DNA of 64,000 bases, taken from Schizochytrium sp. TIO01. Lineage: Eukaryota > Sar > Bigyra > Thraustochytrida > Thraustochytriidae. The stretch lies in contig SMSO01000007.1 in NCBI GenBank assembly GCA_004764695.1, positions 1,018,001 to 1,082,000 of the forward strand. The letters are read 5' to 3'. Below the pieces are notes generated by a model. That model ran no database searches, had not been told where the DNA came from, and was given only the letters and a program-made list of their open reading frames with translations. The translations under genes were made by a program, and so were the position numbers. Position 1 is the first letter of the stretch. Each line of letters opens with the position of its first letter. Shown here piece by piece: positions 20,449 through 30,752 of the stretch.

Positions 20449-22410
20449 TCACGGGCCGGAATTAGAGGCCGAAAAAGAAAAGTTTTGGTGGTTCTTGGCC
20501 TGGTTAGCAACCAAGATGCGTTCCATCGCAAGCTGTACAAGATCTTGGTGCTCTAGTGGCGGCAAGTGCGGTGCTGAAGAAAGACCCTTAGCTTTTCGAC
20601 TGAGCTCCTCGCTGCGCCGAAAGCTAGTCAAGTCGGCCTCTGTGAGATCAAAAGGGGTGGCAGAGCTCCCCGCAATGCCTTCCATCGAACCCGCAGATAG
20701 CTTGTTTCCAAGAGGTGGTCCAGGTTTGGAGCCAACTGATGACCTTGATTCAAACAAATGAGTGTCTTCATCATCGTCATCTTCATCATCGTCAACGCCA
20801 CTTTCGCCATCGTCAGAGGACCAAGATGCGGCATCAAAGGCCTCCATAATGTGTTGTTCCTCATCATTGCAGCTATTTTCCCATCTTTGCAAAAGGGGGT
20901 TGAAGGTCATCTGGCCCACTGTATGCTGCTTAAAGCTCGAATCGCGAAAAGGCAGGAGAAATGGCCCCTCATGCATTCCTGCACCTGATTCCAACACCGG
21001 TTCATCATTTTCCCCTTCCACAGATGGTAAGGATAGGTCTGCCCAGCTATCGTTTTCCGGTCGGGACCTCTGCTTAGAGAGGCTCCGGGAATTATGATGT
21101 TTTTGGCTATGTTTACTAAAATCTCCGTTGTGCTGTTGAAGCTGGTGAATTGTGCGTGCACCACGTTTGGTACGTGGAGATGACAACCTCGACGATAACG
21201 AAGGAATCCCAGCATCGTCCTCGTCCTCATCATCCTCAGCATCGTCCTCGTTGGCATCCACAGACTTAATCGTTTCAAGAGGCGGAGAGCGTGATGACCT
21301 TTTCGGACTTGTGGAAGTCACAGAAGAAGACGAGGACAATGAGGAGGTCAACGCTGAAGATGGCGAGGCAGCCAATGCTGAGAGTTCAGACTTGCTTGGT
21401 AGATCATCTGCTAGGTCCTTGTCCATTTCACTGGCAAGCTCTGGAGAACCACGCTGCACATCAAAGTTCGGCAATGCTGCTGGGTCGATCTCAATGTCAT
21501 CCCATACGTCCTGGGCAGCATCCTCCTCGATCGCCGCTTCTACAGTTGCAGGCAGACGCGAGAGGACCACCGGGATGCGCATACTTCCCGAATCATTATC
21601 ATCATCTTCTACAGATGGTCGGGTTTTGGCATTGCGACTACGAGCAGCACGCATCTCGCGGCGGGTTTTGCTGGATGCAATGACCTCCGAAGAACGACGT
21701 TGTGGAAGAGCCTTTGCTCGCTGGCGAGACGAAACGGTTGCACTTCTAAAGGATTTCTCTGAGCGGCGGGCGGACTCGGAGGATGTTGAAGCAGGCGCTG
21801 TTTGTCGAAGATTATTGTAATTGGGTAATTTGGTTGATGCTGTGCTGGCGGACCTGCGATGGCGAAATTTACTGCTTCCATGTGCATCCGCATCGCGATT
21901 TGTCGCCGGTTGCTTGAAAGATCTTGTGGCGCTGCTAGAGCCTCCTGAACCTGTTCCACTTCCACCTGTGCGTGTGCGAGTGCGTGTGCTTGAAGAAGCC
22001 GTTCCAGTGCTACTTGCACCCTTGGACTGGCGCCTTGCCGCGGGCGGGCTGGACGATCTTTGACGTGTTGATCGTACGCCTCGAAAGCTCTTGCTTTTAG
22101 AGTCACCTAAGGAAGAGCGGCCTTGTTGTTGATGATGTATAGATCTATAGGTATTTCGTATGCTACCAGAGCCTGTACCACGTGCTGAGCGTGAAGCGCC
22201 TGCGCCATCACCGCGGGAAGCCCTATCAATAATCACTCGCTCAGCCAGGCGGCGAAGTTCAGGTGAACGAAAATGCCTTGCAATGAGGTTGTGCAGACCT
22301 GCTTCTTGCTCTTCTTTGAGATTCTGCATAGCTTCGATGCGGCTCAAAGGCGATTCCGTTGAGGCTGCAAGAAGCTGGCCCTGTTGTGAACGTGATCTTC
22401 CCCGCATCAT
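20449..22410 (-). CDS. Ser/Arg-rich low-complexity protein with a Byr4/Bfa1-like motif
   Basis: 653 residues, intronless, from tandem ATGs at 22410 and 22407. Not firmly recognised. The N terminus (about 20-65) is a predicted helix (SRIEAMQNLKEEQEAGLHNL...). Residues 70-280 are basic and Ser/Thr/Arg-rich, and 280-440 are acidic and Ser-rich. The most conserved-looking part is near 495-545: GPFLLPFRD, then GQMTFNPLLQRWEN and an acidic stretch. Fungal Byr4/Bfa1, scaffold subunit of the GAP for the septation/mitotic-exit GTPase Spg1/Tem1, carries a similar G-x-M-x-F/Y-(D/N)-P-x-x-x-x-W-E motif. The resemblance is from memory and covers one short motif. The tail has ASWSSDDG and Asp/Glu runs. Function therefore uncertain. 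Confidence 0.75.
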   Translation of the reverse strand: MMRGRSRSQQGQLLAASTESPLSRIEAMQNLKEEQEAGLHNLIARHFRSPELRRLAERVIIDRASRGDGAGASRSARGTGSGSIRNTYRSIHHQQQGRSSLGDSKSKSFRGVRSTRQRSSSPPAARRQSKGASSTGTASSSTRTRTRTGGSGTGSGGSSSATRSFKQPATNRDADAHGSSKFRHRRSASTASTKLPNYNNLRQTAPASTSSESARRSEKSFRSATVSSRQRAKALPQRRSSEVIASSKTRREMRAARSRNAKTRPSVEDDDNDSGSMRIPVVLSRLPATVEAAIEEDAAQDVWDDIEIDPAALPNFDVQRGSPELASEMDKDLADDLPSKSELSALAASPSSALTSSLSSSSSVTSTSPKRSSRSPPLETIKSVDANEDDAEDDEDEDDAGIPSLSSRLSSPRTKRGARTIHQLQQHNGDFSKHSQKHHNSRSLSKQRSRPENDSWADLSLPSVEGENDEPVLESGAGMHEGPFLLPFRDSSFKQHTVGQMTFNPLLQRWENSCNDEEQHIMEAFDAASWSSDDGESGVDDDEDDDDEDTHLFESRSSVGSKPGPPLGNKLSAGSMEGIAGSSATPFDLTEADLTSFRRSEELSRKAKGLSSAPHLPPLEHQDLVQLAMERILVANQAKNHQNFSFSASNSGP

Positions 22411-25005
22411 GAAAGAGATCCCAGGTTGACCTAACTTAAATTATCAATTCTTGTTGTTTCCTTGATCTCTTCTTATTTTTCTACTGCTTTCCTTCTTGTT
22501 GTCGTTGATAGTTGTTTAGAAATGTTCTATGTCTCGAGATGGTCCAATATGCAGCGAGGAAGAGAGTGTTACCAGCAGACACGGAAAAAACCACAACCGA
22601 AAATACCTATATAAATCACACGGCCTCCACGCTGCCTAACTTGGAAATTTTCACGGAAATAAACTCGTCAGTTTCAACGAAGCTCCGGCCCTAACTTCGC
22701 AGGGCACGGAAAGTTATCGACGTGAAAATTGGAAACTGCACAGAAATGATGAAAGGAAGGAACCACTATAGAAATAAGAAAGAAATAAAAGAAGGAAAGA
22801 AATAGAGAAACGAGGAATAATTCTGCGCGATCTTGGTGATGCCAAGAACCCGGCCTCCAAGCGGGCTACGAAGCTGCTCGAGCACAGCGAACGCCCGTAA
22901 TCGGCCAGTGGAAGCTCCTCCGAGGACCCGGCAGCTCGCAAGGGGTCTACGGGAGGCAGCGGAGGAGGCTTGAGACAGAAATGTAATGGGAATGTAATGG
23001 GTAATTAACCCCAGTGATTCTGGCCCGTGCACGCGGCCCGCACACAAGCGAGGGCCTGCCCGAGGTCGCCGGCCCCCGCGGCGGCCACCACGCCAGTCGA
23101 GCTTCTCGCCCGACGGCGTCGAGGAGTGGACTCTTGTCGAGTCCACTGTGACGATACTAGTATGGAGAGGGCGAGAGTCGTCCGCCTGGTAGGCCGTTTT
23201 TGCTCCCACGGCAAATTATCCATTTTCCTGTGGACATTTACCCACGTTTCATGCGATTCCATATTTGCGCTTTGCGCCCTCTGTTGCTGCGCTTAAAAGT
23301 AATCTTTGACGCTGATATTTTCACAAGCTGTAGATAGCGATGATTTGAAGATAGTTGTCAAGCTTTGAGGCTCAAAATAGTTTTGGTTATAGCATGGGAG
23401 TAGATTTGGTAAATTTGGGGATCCGATTCCAGCAGTCTTACGGGGAAGATAGGCACTGTCATGTGAAGAGTAGGAGTAGGAACCACTGATATGTCGCATG
23501 GTTTTGGGATGGAGAAGCCCGTGCCGCGTGAACATAGGCAGGTGAGGCCAATGTGATTTGGAGAGATGGCTGTGGTCTTCGTGGGCTGGCTTTCCAGCTT
23601 TTGCGAGTTGGTTTGATTCTGGGTTCTGAGGTTTTCTTCCCAATTAAAAACACAGACACGAGTACAATTGCATCGCTGTCACTACTCGTTAGAGGTCTGA
23701 GGAGTGAATGAGGCACCGGCCAGCGTACTGACGCTGCGTCGCAAACCAGGGACTCAGACTGTGCCTCTGTTTTTGCAATGCCAGCCAGATTTCCGTGGTG
23801 GTGGTTGTGCGAGAAATGTCCCATATGATGTGCGAGGTACCGATCTGGGGACAAAAAGCGCCAAAGGGCTGGCTCCCGAACATTCTGAACAAGTTAACTA
23901 CTTCAAAAAAAGGAAAGAGACTGGCTGTGGTTGCTCAAGAGGATCATGGGCAGCAATAGAATCAGTGTTGTTCTGTTTCATGTCTGTTTCACATTTCGTT
24001 TACTATAGATTCAACTCTAAAATGCCAAGTGCAGGAGTGGCGTTCATGATATTAGACCACGGCAAAATTAGTCTTAAGAGGAAGGCATGTTTTGCTAGCG
24101 TTCTGATTCAATCTGATTTTACTACTAGCATGCGAGATTATATTTAAAAAACAAAAACAAAAAAAAACACCAAGAAACAATAATAATAAGTAAACAACAC
24201 GTATTGAATAATTATACCCAAAGGTTTGTTTGCTTTCTTATTCTGCTGATTGATCCTTAAGCTTCCCATACTGATAGTTTTTATAGTAGGTCACCTGCGA
24301 CCTTCATATATTATCATCAAAGTCCTGAGGCTTTCCATCTGTAACAGTAGGCTGACGCAAGCCAATTCCCTATTTCCTCACTGCCCATAAGCAAATATCT
24401 ATTACCAGCCAAGGAGCGAGTAGATGTTCTTCTCTCTCGAAACAAGACCTACGATGGTTGTTAGCCATCTCTGTTGCATCCTAATTTTTAGGTCTATAAA
24501 TCCCTTCCTTCACATATGCCTTCCCCTCATTCATGCCTCACCAAGCTTATAGAATTGTTAAAAGGATCAACAACTCCGCACACCACGAGTATGTGATATA
24601 TCCTTTGTATCCCAATTATATTCTTTCGTAGCAAGCCTATTATCTGCCATGCTCTGCAGGTATTCAATCCACTCGACCTTTTGTACACGGTTCTTGCATT
24701 ACCTGTGTCAAGGTTGGTTCTGCGTGTGATCCATTTCTGTTCTGTGGCACCTTTTAAATACGATTTAAGTATCTAAATTTAGGTACTGTTTAGGTACCTT
24801 ACTTTACGATAGCAAAAATGAGATAATGACGATCAAAGCAATCAAAAACCTAGATTAAAACCTCGATTGCGTGTGGTGATCTGCGCTGCTGCAGACTTAC
24901 CCTGGCGGGGCAGCAGCAGAATAATCACCAAACGCTACGGATCGAGGTGGGCTCTGCCAGAGGATTGCGAGGCCGGCGCCACGGAAACTGCCTGGAAGAG
25001 TCGCG
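22411..25005. other. Intergenic, 2.6 kb, between divergent genes
   Basis: GC-rich island at about 22840-23150 with a perfect 9-bp stem (AGTGGACTC 23125-23133, loop TTGTC, GAGTCCACT 23139-23147). The rest is AT-rich. Several overlapping open frames at 23293-24147 lack recognisable features. No gene supported. Confidence 0.55.
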
Positions 25006-28000
25006 ATGAGCGTCGAGGACGACACCTTGAGCGCCGCCAAGCCCGCTGCTGAGCCCGCTGCGGCTGCAGAAAATGCTTCCAGCGACGACAATAAACTATC
25101 AGGCGAGTTATCCTCACAGATTGTCGCCGCTACAACAGCTCCTGAGCCGGCCTCTGCCGAGGTTTCTGCGAGTGCTTCGCAGGATACCGCTCAAAACGAA
25201 ATGGAAGTCGAAAACGTCAAAACGCCAAACTCACCTAAAATCTTGAATAGCGACGATAGCAACGATGGTGCTGAAGTCAAGGAAAGTTCTGCTACAAAAC
25301 CTGAGAGTAGCTCTCAAGGTGCAGATATCCCAAAGGGTGAAACTGACTCGAAGAATCCTGAAACCTCGGAGGATGGCGATGTTAAGATCGAAGACACAGC
25401 TAGAGATGGAGATATCTCCAAATACGCCAAAGGTGACGCAGATAATGTTGCGAATGACGAAGATAATGTCAAAATGGAGGATGCTGAGATGGAGTCAAAA
25501 AGTACAAAGAAGGAGAATCTCGGGCCGCTCGCGAAGGGTTGGGTACAGCTTGAGACGCCCGAAGGCGAAGCCTATTACCATCACAAGGCGTCAGGCGCTA
25601 TTCGATGGCAGAGGCCAACAGAGGATAAGAACGATACGTTGGCAAGTTCCAAGGAAGAGACCGCCCAAGATAAAGACTCCAAAAAAGATGTAGATGGCGA
25701 CGACGTGGTCGACAACGCTGTAGGTGCCGAGAAAGATACTGCTGGGGACACCATTATGCAGAAGGCTGAAGGTGCTCATGATTTTCACTCTGAACAGTCT
25801 GTGGTGGTACCAAGTCCTCGGAAGCGTAAAGTCGGAGATGATGATGATGTGGAGGTGGCCATTGAGGACATGTCGAAGGAGCGTAGGGAATTGCAAGCGC
25901 GGTTGTCTGCAAAAGATGCTATACTGGACCCTCGTGTAAAGGGCTGGATGGCAGAGTGGCTGCGACGCGACGGGGAGGACCTCAAACGACGCAAGAAACG
26001 AGAGCGAAGAGATGTGGATCTCCTTGTAGAGATGCTTGCATCAGGGTACGACGGCTACGCGGAGTACACAGCACTCGTGGTGCGCTGGCTTGGCCTCTTG
26101 GAGCAGAGGTCTGCTGATGGCACTGAAAATGGCGATGGTACTGGGGCATTGGCGGCAGCTGCATCCACATCAACAATGGCAGGAGGCGCAGCAGTCGGAC
26201 ACAGTAGTGCAGGCAAAAACAGCCATAATGGCGGCATTAGCAACGAAAGACAGCTACAACCACCACAACAACAAGAAGCATCAGTTATGGGTGCTTTGGA
26301 CCGCCAACTCTCTGGTACGATGCTGCTTGGGAAGGACGAGGGTGCTGCTGGAACATTACCACCGCCACCGCCGTCTGTAGTAGACTATTTGAGCAAGCTT
26401 GTTGACCAGCAATTTCAGAAGGATAAGCTAATGGATATGATGGAAGAGGATCTGCCACCAGCATGGCTCAGAGGCATGCTGCACTCAACGGAGTGGCGCA
26501 TGACGCTAATCCGTCTCGCTGACAAACACAAGACGGTTCCTTTACTGGACTTTGCTGTGCGCGCCATGTGCAAAGAGGGCCACCATAACGAGGTAGCTCA
26601 GGTCATGAACCCAGCTAACTATTTTGCCGTATTCCGGCGCACCTTTACAGATTTATTGCGCGAGATCCTGGACTGTGAAGACGGCCGTGGAAACAGTCCT
26701 ACAGAACTGAGCAAGCTTGAGGAGCGCTTCCGAGAGTTGGCGGGTCACTCACAGTTTACTTATTTGTTTGCTATGGAGGCTCTTGAGGCCCTTGAGGGCA
26801 GTGACGATGGCCTTGAGGGAGTGGTGGCCGCCACTGCAGCGAGCGAGGGCCCGACTTCCGACGCCGTGGCTTCTGTGCTGGCGTCGCTCCAACTCAAGTC
26901 TACGTTATTGCGAGCAAAGGTCCGAAGGTTGAGGCAGGGCTTGCTGAATGTTCCGCGCAAACAGGATGCAGTTGAGCAAGGCCGAGCTGAGGCTATCCAG
27001 TTATGCAAACCTATCAACCGACGCAATGTAGGAGGACTGAGCGCAAGTCCAGCCTGTGGTGGTTTCCCTGCACTGGCCAATTTACTACGAACATGCCTGA
27101 AAGATCGAATGTTTAAGCCGGAGGCCTTTATGCGTCTTCGTGCCATTTATGACCCTGAACGAAACCACCAAGCTAGTTTGGTGCCTCTATGGCCCTTGCG
27201 CCGCTTGGAGGTTATTCTCCTCTTAGTGACCCAGCTTTTTGACCCTTTCAGGAGTATGGAAGCGTCTTGCATTGAAGATGGTGCATACATTACAGCTGTG
27301 GCCGCTGCTCGTGTACCTGGCAAAGGCCTAGAACGCGAAGTTTATGTCGCACTTGTGGATGCCATTAAGGTTTGTAAGGACAGCAAGACTATGTCGATGG
27401 AAGCATTACAGGTGGATTCGCAGAGTATTCAAATGCTGACCAGTCTGGTTGCAGACTTCCCAATTGTATCAAGCGGTGTGATTCGATTCGCACGCAACTG
27501 TATGATGTCATCAAATTTTCAAAAGGAGAAATATTTTTTCACAGGTATGCGAGTGATGTTGCACCTCATTCGCTGCGCTGTGCGTGCACACCCTCTCCAG
27601 CGAATTATGGCATTCTTTGCAATTTGTCAAGCCTTGCCCATGAATCCTGCACACATATATCAATCTAAGCTTCTGGAAATCAAGAAGCTGATGGTGGATG
27701 AATTGATATTCCTTATTGAGTCGGGCTTCATTTTCCAGGTTCTTGAATTCGTTCGTAACCAAGCTTCGCTGGGACGCATGGACGCGCCGCTCGTTTGCCA
27801 TTTTGTTGTTGAACTGGCCAAGACAGTTGGCAGCAATTTGTCACCCGAGTTCGCAAAAGCTGTTCTGCAGCTCGTTACACTTGACGCATGTGTACGTGCT
27901 GTACGTGCAGCACACAACCGTGAGCACCTTCGCCTCGTCAACGAATTGCGGACAAAGTGCCAAAACACGGTCACCTTGGCATCGACGATGCCTAGTTCTG

Positions 28001-28260
28001 CAGTGTCCTCATCGGTTATGCAATATGCAGCTACTTCATCACCCACCAACCCTGGGGCACCTTCGGGAGGTTCTGCTGGAGCTGTAGCAGGGAGCTCATC
28101 AGCGACAGCTGCGTCTGTCTCCAATGGCAATGTTGCAAACCGTATGTCCTCTGTAACCTCGGCGGCCTCTGCTGCTGCAGCTGCTGCTGCGCGGGGAGGT
28201 GCTGGAAATCCTGCAAGGCGCCGGGAGAAAATCAGCCTTGTTCCCTTTCGGCCCAAATAA
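25006..28260 (+). CDS. NELFCD: NELF-C/D (TH1)-like protein with N-terminal WW domain
   Basis: 1084 residues, intronless. The N-terminal 170 residues are acidic and disordered. A WW domain follows (about 174-207: first Trp in AKGWVQLETPEGEAYYHH, then the SGAIRWQRP end with a second Trp and Pro). A KRK-rich helical segment (about 265-350) and a Ser/Gln/Pro-rich linker lead to the TH1/NELF-C/D region (about 455-995). There, LPPAWLRGMLHSTEWRM, LIRLADKH and LLDFAVRAM follow the order of human NELF-D (TPAWLEQMI..TTWRDLFYKLAE..LNFTVKLI), with HSQFTYLFAMEAL matching GEHTYLFAQAMM. NELF holds promoter-proximal RNA polymerase II in pause. The rest is Ala/Ser-rich. The WW domain is not part of animal NELF-C/D (about 580-590 residues); it may tether the factor to proline-rich partners such as the Pol II CTD (inference). 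Confidence 0.8.
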   Translation: MSVEDDTLSAAKPAAEPAAAAENASSDDNKLSGELSSQIVAATTAPEPASAEVSASASQDTAQNEMEVENVKTPNSPKILNSDDSNDGAEVKESSATKPESSSQGADIPKGETDSKNPETSEDGDVKIEDTARDGDISKYAKGDADNVANDEDNVKMEDAEMESKSTKKENLGPLAKGWVQLETPEGEAYYHHKASGAIRWQRPTEDKNDTLASSKEETAQDKDSKKDVDGDDVVDNAVGAEKDTAGDTIMQKAEGAHDFHSEQSVVVPSPRKRKVGDDDDVEVAIEDMSKERRELQARLSAKDAILDPRVKGWMAEWLRRDGEDLKRRKKRERRDVDLLVEMLASGYDGYAEYTALVVRWLGLLEQRSADGTENGDGTGALAAAASTSTMAGGAAVGHSSAGKNSHNGGISNERQLQPPQQQEASVMGALDRQLSGTMLLGKDEGAAGTLPPPPPSVVDYLSKLVDQQFQKDKLMDMMEEDLPPAWLRGMLHSTEWRMTLIRLADKHKTVPLLDFAVRAMCKEGHHNEVAQVMNPANYFAVFRRTFTDLLREILDCEDGRGNSPTELSKLEERFRELAGHSQFTYLFAMEALEALEGSDDGLEGVVAATAASEGPTSDAVASVLASLQLKSTLLRAKVRRLRQGLLNVPRKQDAVEQGRAEAIQLCKPINRRNVGGLSASPACGGFPALANLLRTCLKDRMFKPEAFMRLRAIYDPERNHQASLVPLWPLRRLEVILLLVTQLFDPFRSMEASCIEDGAYITAVAAARVPGKGLEREVYVALVDAIKVCKDSKTMSMEALQVDSQSIQMLTSLVADFPIVSSGVIRFARNCMMSSNFQKEKYFFTGMRVMLHLIRCAVRAHPLQRIMAFFAICQALPMNPAHIYQSKLLEIKKLMVDELIFLIESGFIFQVLEFVRNQASLGRMDAPLVCHFVVELAKTVGSNLSPEFAKAVLQLVTLDACVRAVRAAHNREHLRLVNELRTKCQNTVTLASTMPSSAVSSSVMQYAATSSPTNPGAPSGGSAGAVAGSSSATAASVSNGNVANRMSSVTSAASAAAAAAARGGAGNPARRREKISLVPFRPK

Positions 28261-29009
28261 AATATGATCTTTGATGATCCCCCTCTTTTTTTAATACTCT
28301 CTTCCTTTCCATCTTCTATTTTGCCTCTTTCCATCATGTTCTTTTGATTTCTCTTTCCCGTGCGTTGCTGCTGTCTCTCCTGTTTCGCTGAAGAAGTCGC
28401 ACTCAGAGGTGTTTTAAGGGTTCTGAGGACTTCTTCTGGAGTTTGCATAGTAAAATAGAGACTAACTCAAGCGAGTGTAAAGCTCAAATCTATTATTGCA
28501 CGGAGGTACACGTGGAGCAATATAAGTATCGAGTGGTTCGTGCTGACTCCATCGGTCACCCACAAAGAGGTCTCTATGATGGCGCAGGATCAGCGAGTGC
28601 CAAGACTAGAAGTTCCTGCTAGGCAGGCAACACAACGTTTTATATTTTTTTTTGGACCTTGACTACACCAAAACGGTTTCTTATTTTAAAAAAGATCACA
28701 ACAATATTTGTTTTGGGAATATAGGAATCTGTTAATAAACTCCACATGGCTTGGTGAGAAGACGCGACCAAGGCAATTCATGGTATTCTAATACGTTTGT
28801 ATAATGTCGGGAAGAAGAACCAAAGGGTCTGAATGCTAAATTTCAGGTCCCTGATAAGAAGAAGTAGCGGTATTCTGAACGATAGGTCTTCATCCTTTGA
28901 GGCCCTTCCACATCAAGCAATAAGTTTGCTTCAATCACTGGTGCAGGATGCAGCGCAGAGCAAAGCTTGACTGGAGCCTGAGAGCAATCATATCGAAGAT
29001 GATGCAAAC
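28261..29009. other. Intergenic between convergent NELF-C/D and ZZ/SEC-C genes
   Basis: 3' flanks with T-rich tracts just after the NELF stop (28285-28350) and at 28645. Frames on the minus strand here run into the NELF gene and are shadows. No gene seen. Confidence 0.6.
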
Positions 29010-29640
29010 TTACTGGCCAGGCTTGTAGCAGCACTTCTTGAACTTCTTGCCAGAGCCACAAGTGCAGGGCTCGTTAGGCTTGACCTTCTTGACAGCCTGA
29101 ACGGGGGCCTTGACCTCCTTCTTGGCACCACCAAGGGGCACAAAGGAGGTGTCAGTCTCGGCGTGCTGGTAGAACTCGTGGTCCTCGGCCTTGGTGCTAA
29201 CCTTGTTCACACGTGCCATGGAAGCATCCTGCTTGTGCTCACCCTCCTGGAACTTGCTGTAGCACTGCTCACAGAGGTCGTGGTTCGGGCAGTTCTTGCA
29301 CTTGTAGCGGAAACCCTGGATGGGGCGGGCAGTGCACATATCGCACTGTTAAGAGAAGAATATGCAGCCATTATTGTTATGGCCATGTGTGGAAATGTCA
29401 TCGAAGCAATATCATTGGAGCGTCAAAAAGGAGAGCATAATAAAAAAAATTCCGCGTTAGCCTCACTGTCGCAAATCTTAGATCCACTCATGTACTACTA
29501 CGCAGCCAGGCACTCATAGCCCGGGCCACCTTACTTTGCAAGAGCCCGTGCTGGCTGCCATGTCTTTTTAAGTTCATTCACACCACGCCCGTACTGTCTC
29601 CACTCACCGTGATGCCGTTGTGGGTGCCGTATTTATCCAT
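29010..29640 (-). CDS. Small ZZ-type zinc finger + SEC-C motif protein (two exons)
   Basis: Exon 1 is 29640-29608 (11 codons, MDKYGTHNGIT), then a 262-nt GTGAGT...AACAG intron (29607-29346), then exon 2 29345-29010. The join is in phase 0 and gives 122 residues. It restores the ZZ finger at the splice: HNGITCDMC from the junction, then PIQGFRYKCKNC and HDLCEQCY (ZZ ligands Cys-x2-Cys ... Cys-x2-Cys ... Cys-x2-Cys). Starting at the internal Met of exon 2 would lose the first Cys. The C terminus, PCTCGSGKKFKKCC, is a SEC-C zinc motif (CxCxSGxxxKxCC), first seen in SecA and found in many small proteins. ZZ fingers bind peptides, including N-degrons and histone tails. Function unknown; probably an adaptor. 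Confidence 0.85.
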
Positions 29641-30752
29641 GGTTACTATTGAAAAGTTCGAACGGTTCGAGAGCTTTCTTGGTCTACTCTACGAGGCAGA
29701 GTGCGATGGAAAAGACTCCTTGTGGTTTGTTTGCGGTTTGCTCGCCTCCGCCACTCGTAGGATTCGACTAGGCATTGGTAAAGGGATACTCTAGGGCTAC
29801 CCTTGGTGATCTATTACCTACCTACCTACCTAATAGAATGCGCTCAGTAGTAGGTACCTATCAGAACTAGTGAATTCTCTGTGAAAGTTGGGAGCTTCAG
29901 AAGCCTCAAAAAAACATGTCTTGCGATAATTTTGTGCAAGAAGAGCTAGGTCTGGCTATAATGAAAGCAAACACCTTTCGAATATTTACATATTCAATGA
30001 AGAGAAGTAAGTGTGTAGCGGACTAAAGGGAAGCTTTCTGCGAATCCGGGCTGCAAACAAAACTAATGTTTCAGTTTTGATAAAAAGATTGAAGTACTAT
30101 ACGTACTGCGTATTCGATTGCATGTGGCTGAAGTGGGCTCTTCGAATTGTTTTATGTTTGATGCATGTGTTACTCTATAATTAATGGCATAGAATCCCTC
30201 AACGCATTCTGAAGGATAAATTCTCAAAGTGCAACTTTTAGATAGAATGTAGCATCGCTTAATTAATTCGCGTCCTAGCATGATGTCAAGTTGCATTTTC
30301 TCAGCGAAAGGTCTTCATTTGATTTCTTCTCTATCAACGAGAATAGAGCAAGCAACCTTTGTTCCCCAGTTCAAAACGAGATTGAACTAGCTCTAAGTAA
30401 TGTTAGTTTGCTGTGTTAGCCGTTACCCGATTCTCAAACGAAAACTAAAACGATATCTAATTCCCTCGCGTGAGAATTCTGTTTGCCATGGCAGTAAATT
30501 GATGGCCATCTCAACAGGGGATCGATCCTCCTTGGTGCATAATTAGCTCGAAAACCTAATCTTGCTAGAGTTCTTGGAACGTTCTCTTCAATCTGTGTTA
30601 CAATAAAACCGTTCTTCTCGTTATAATTGCTGTCTGTCAATGACCAAAAGACTTCAAAGCTCAGTCAGAAGTTGAAAGCAAGGGGCGGGTCGCGTCTTGC
30701 TTGATAACTTAGAGCCGCCTACTCGCGTGGGTCGGCGACATCAGCGCCAGCC
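29641..30752. other. Intergenic between divergent ZZ/SEC-C and APC15-like genes
   Basis: AT-rich. Four TACC units in tandem at 29815-29830 are followed by TAGGTACCTA near 29851. No coding frame supported. Confidence 0.55.

Noticed and set aside
21152-21820. 222-codon plus-strand Ser-rich frame inside the Ser-rich gene
   Set aside because: Antisense reading of Ser/Asp codon runs; no independent features.
27660-28448. 262-codon minus-strand frame over the 3' end of the NELF-like gene
   Set aside because: Ala/Thr-rich mirror of the Ala/Ser-rich coding tail; a shadow frame.
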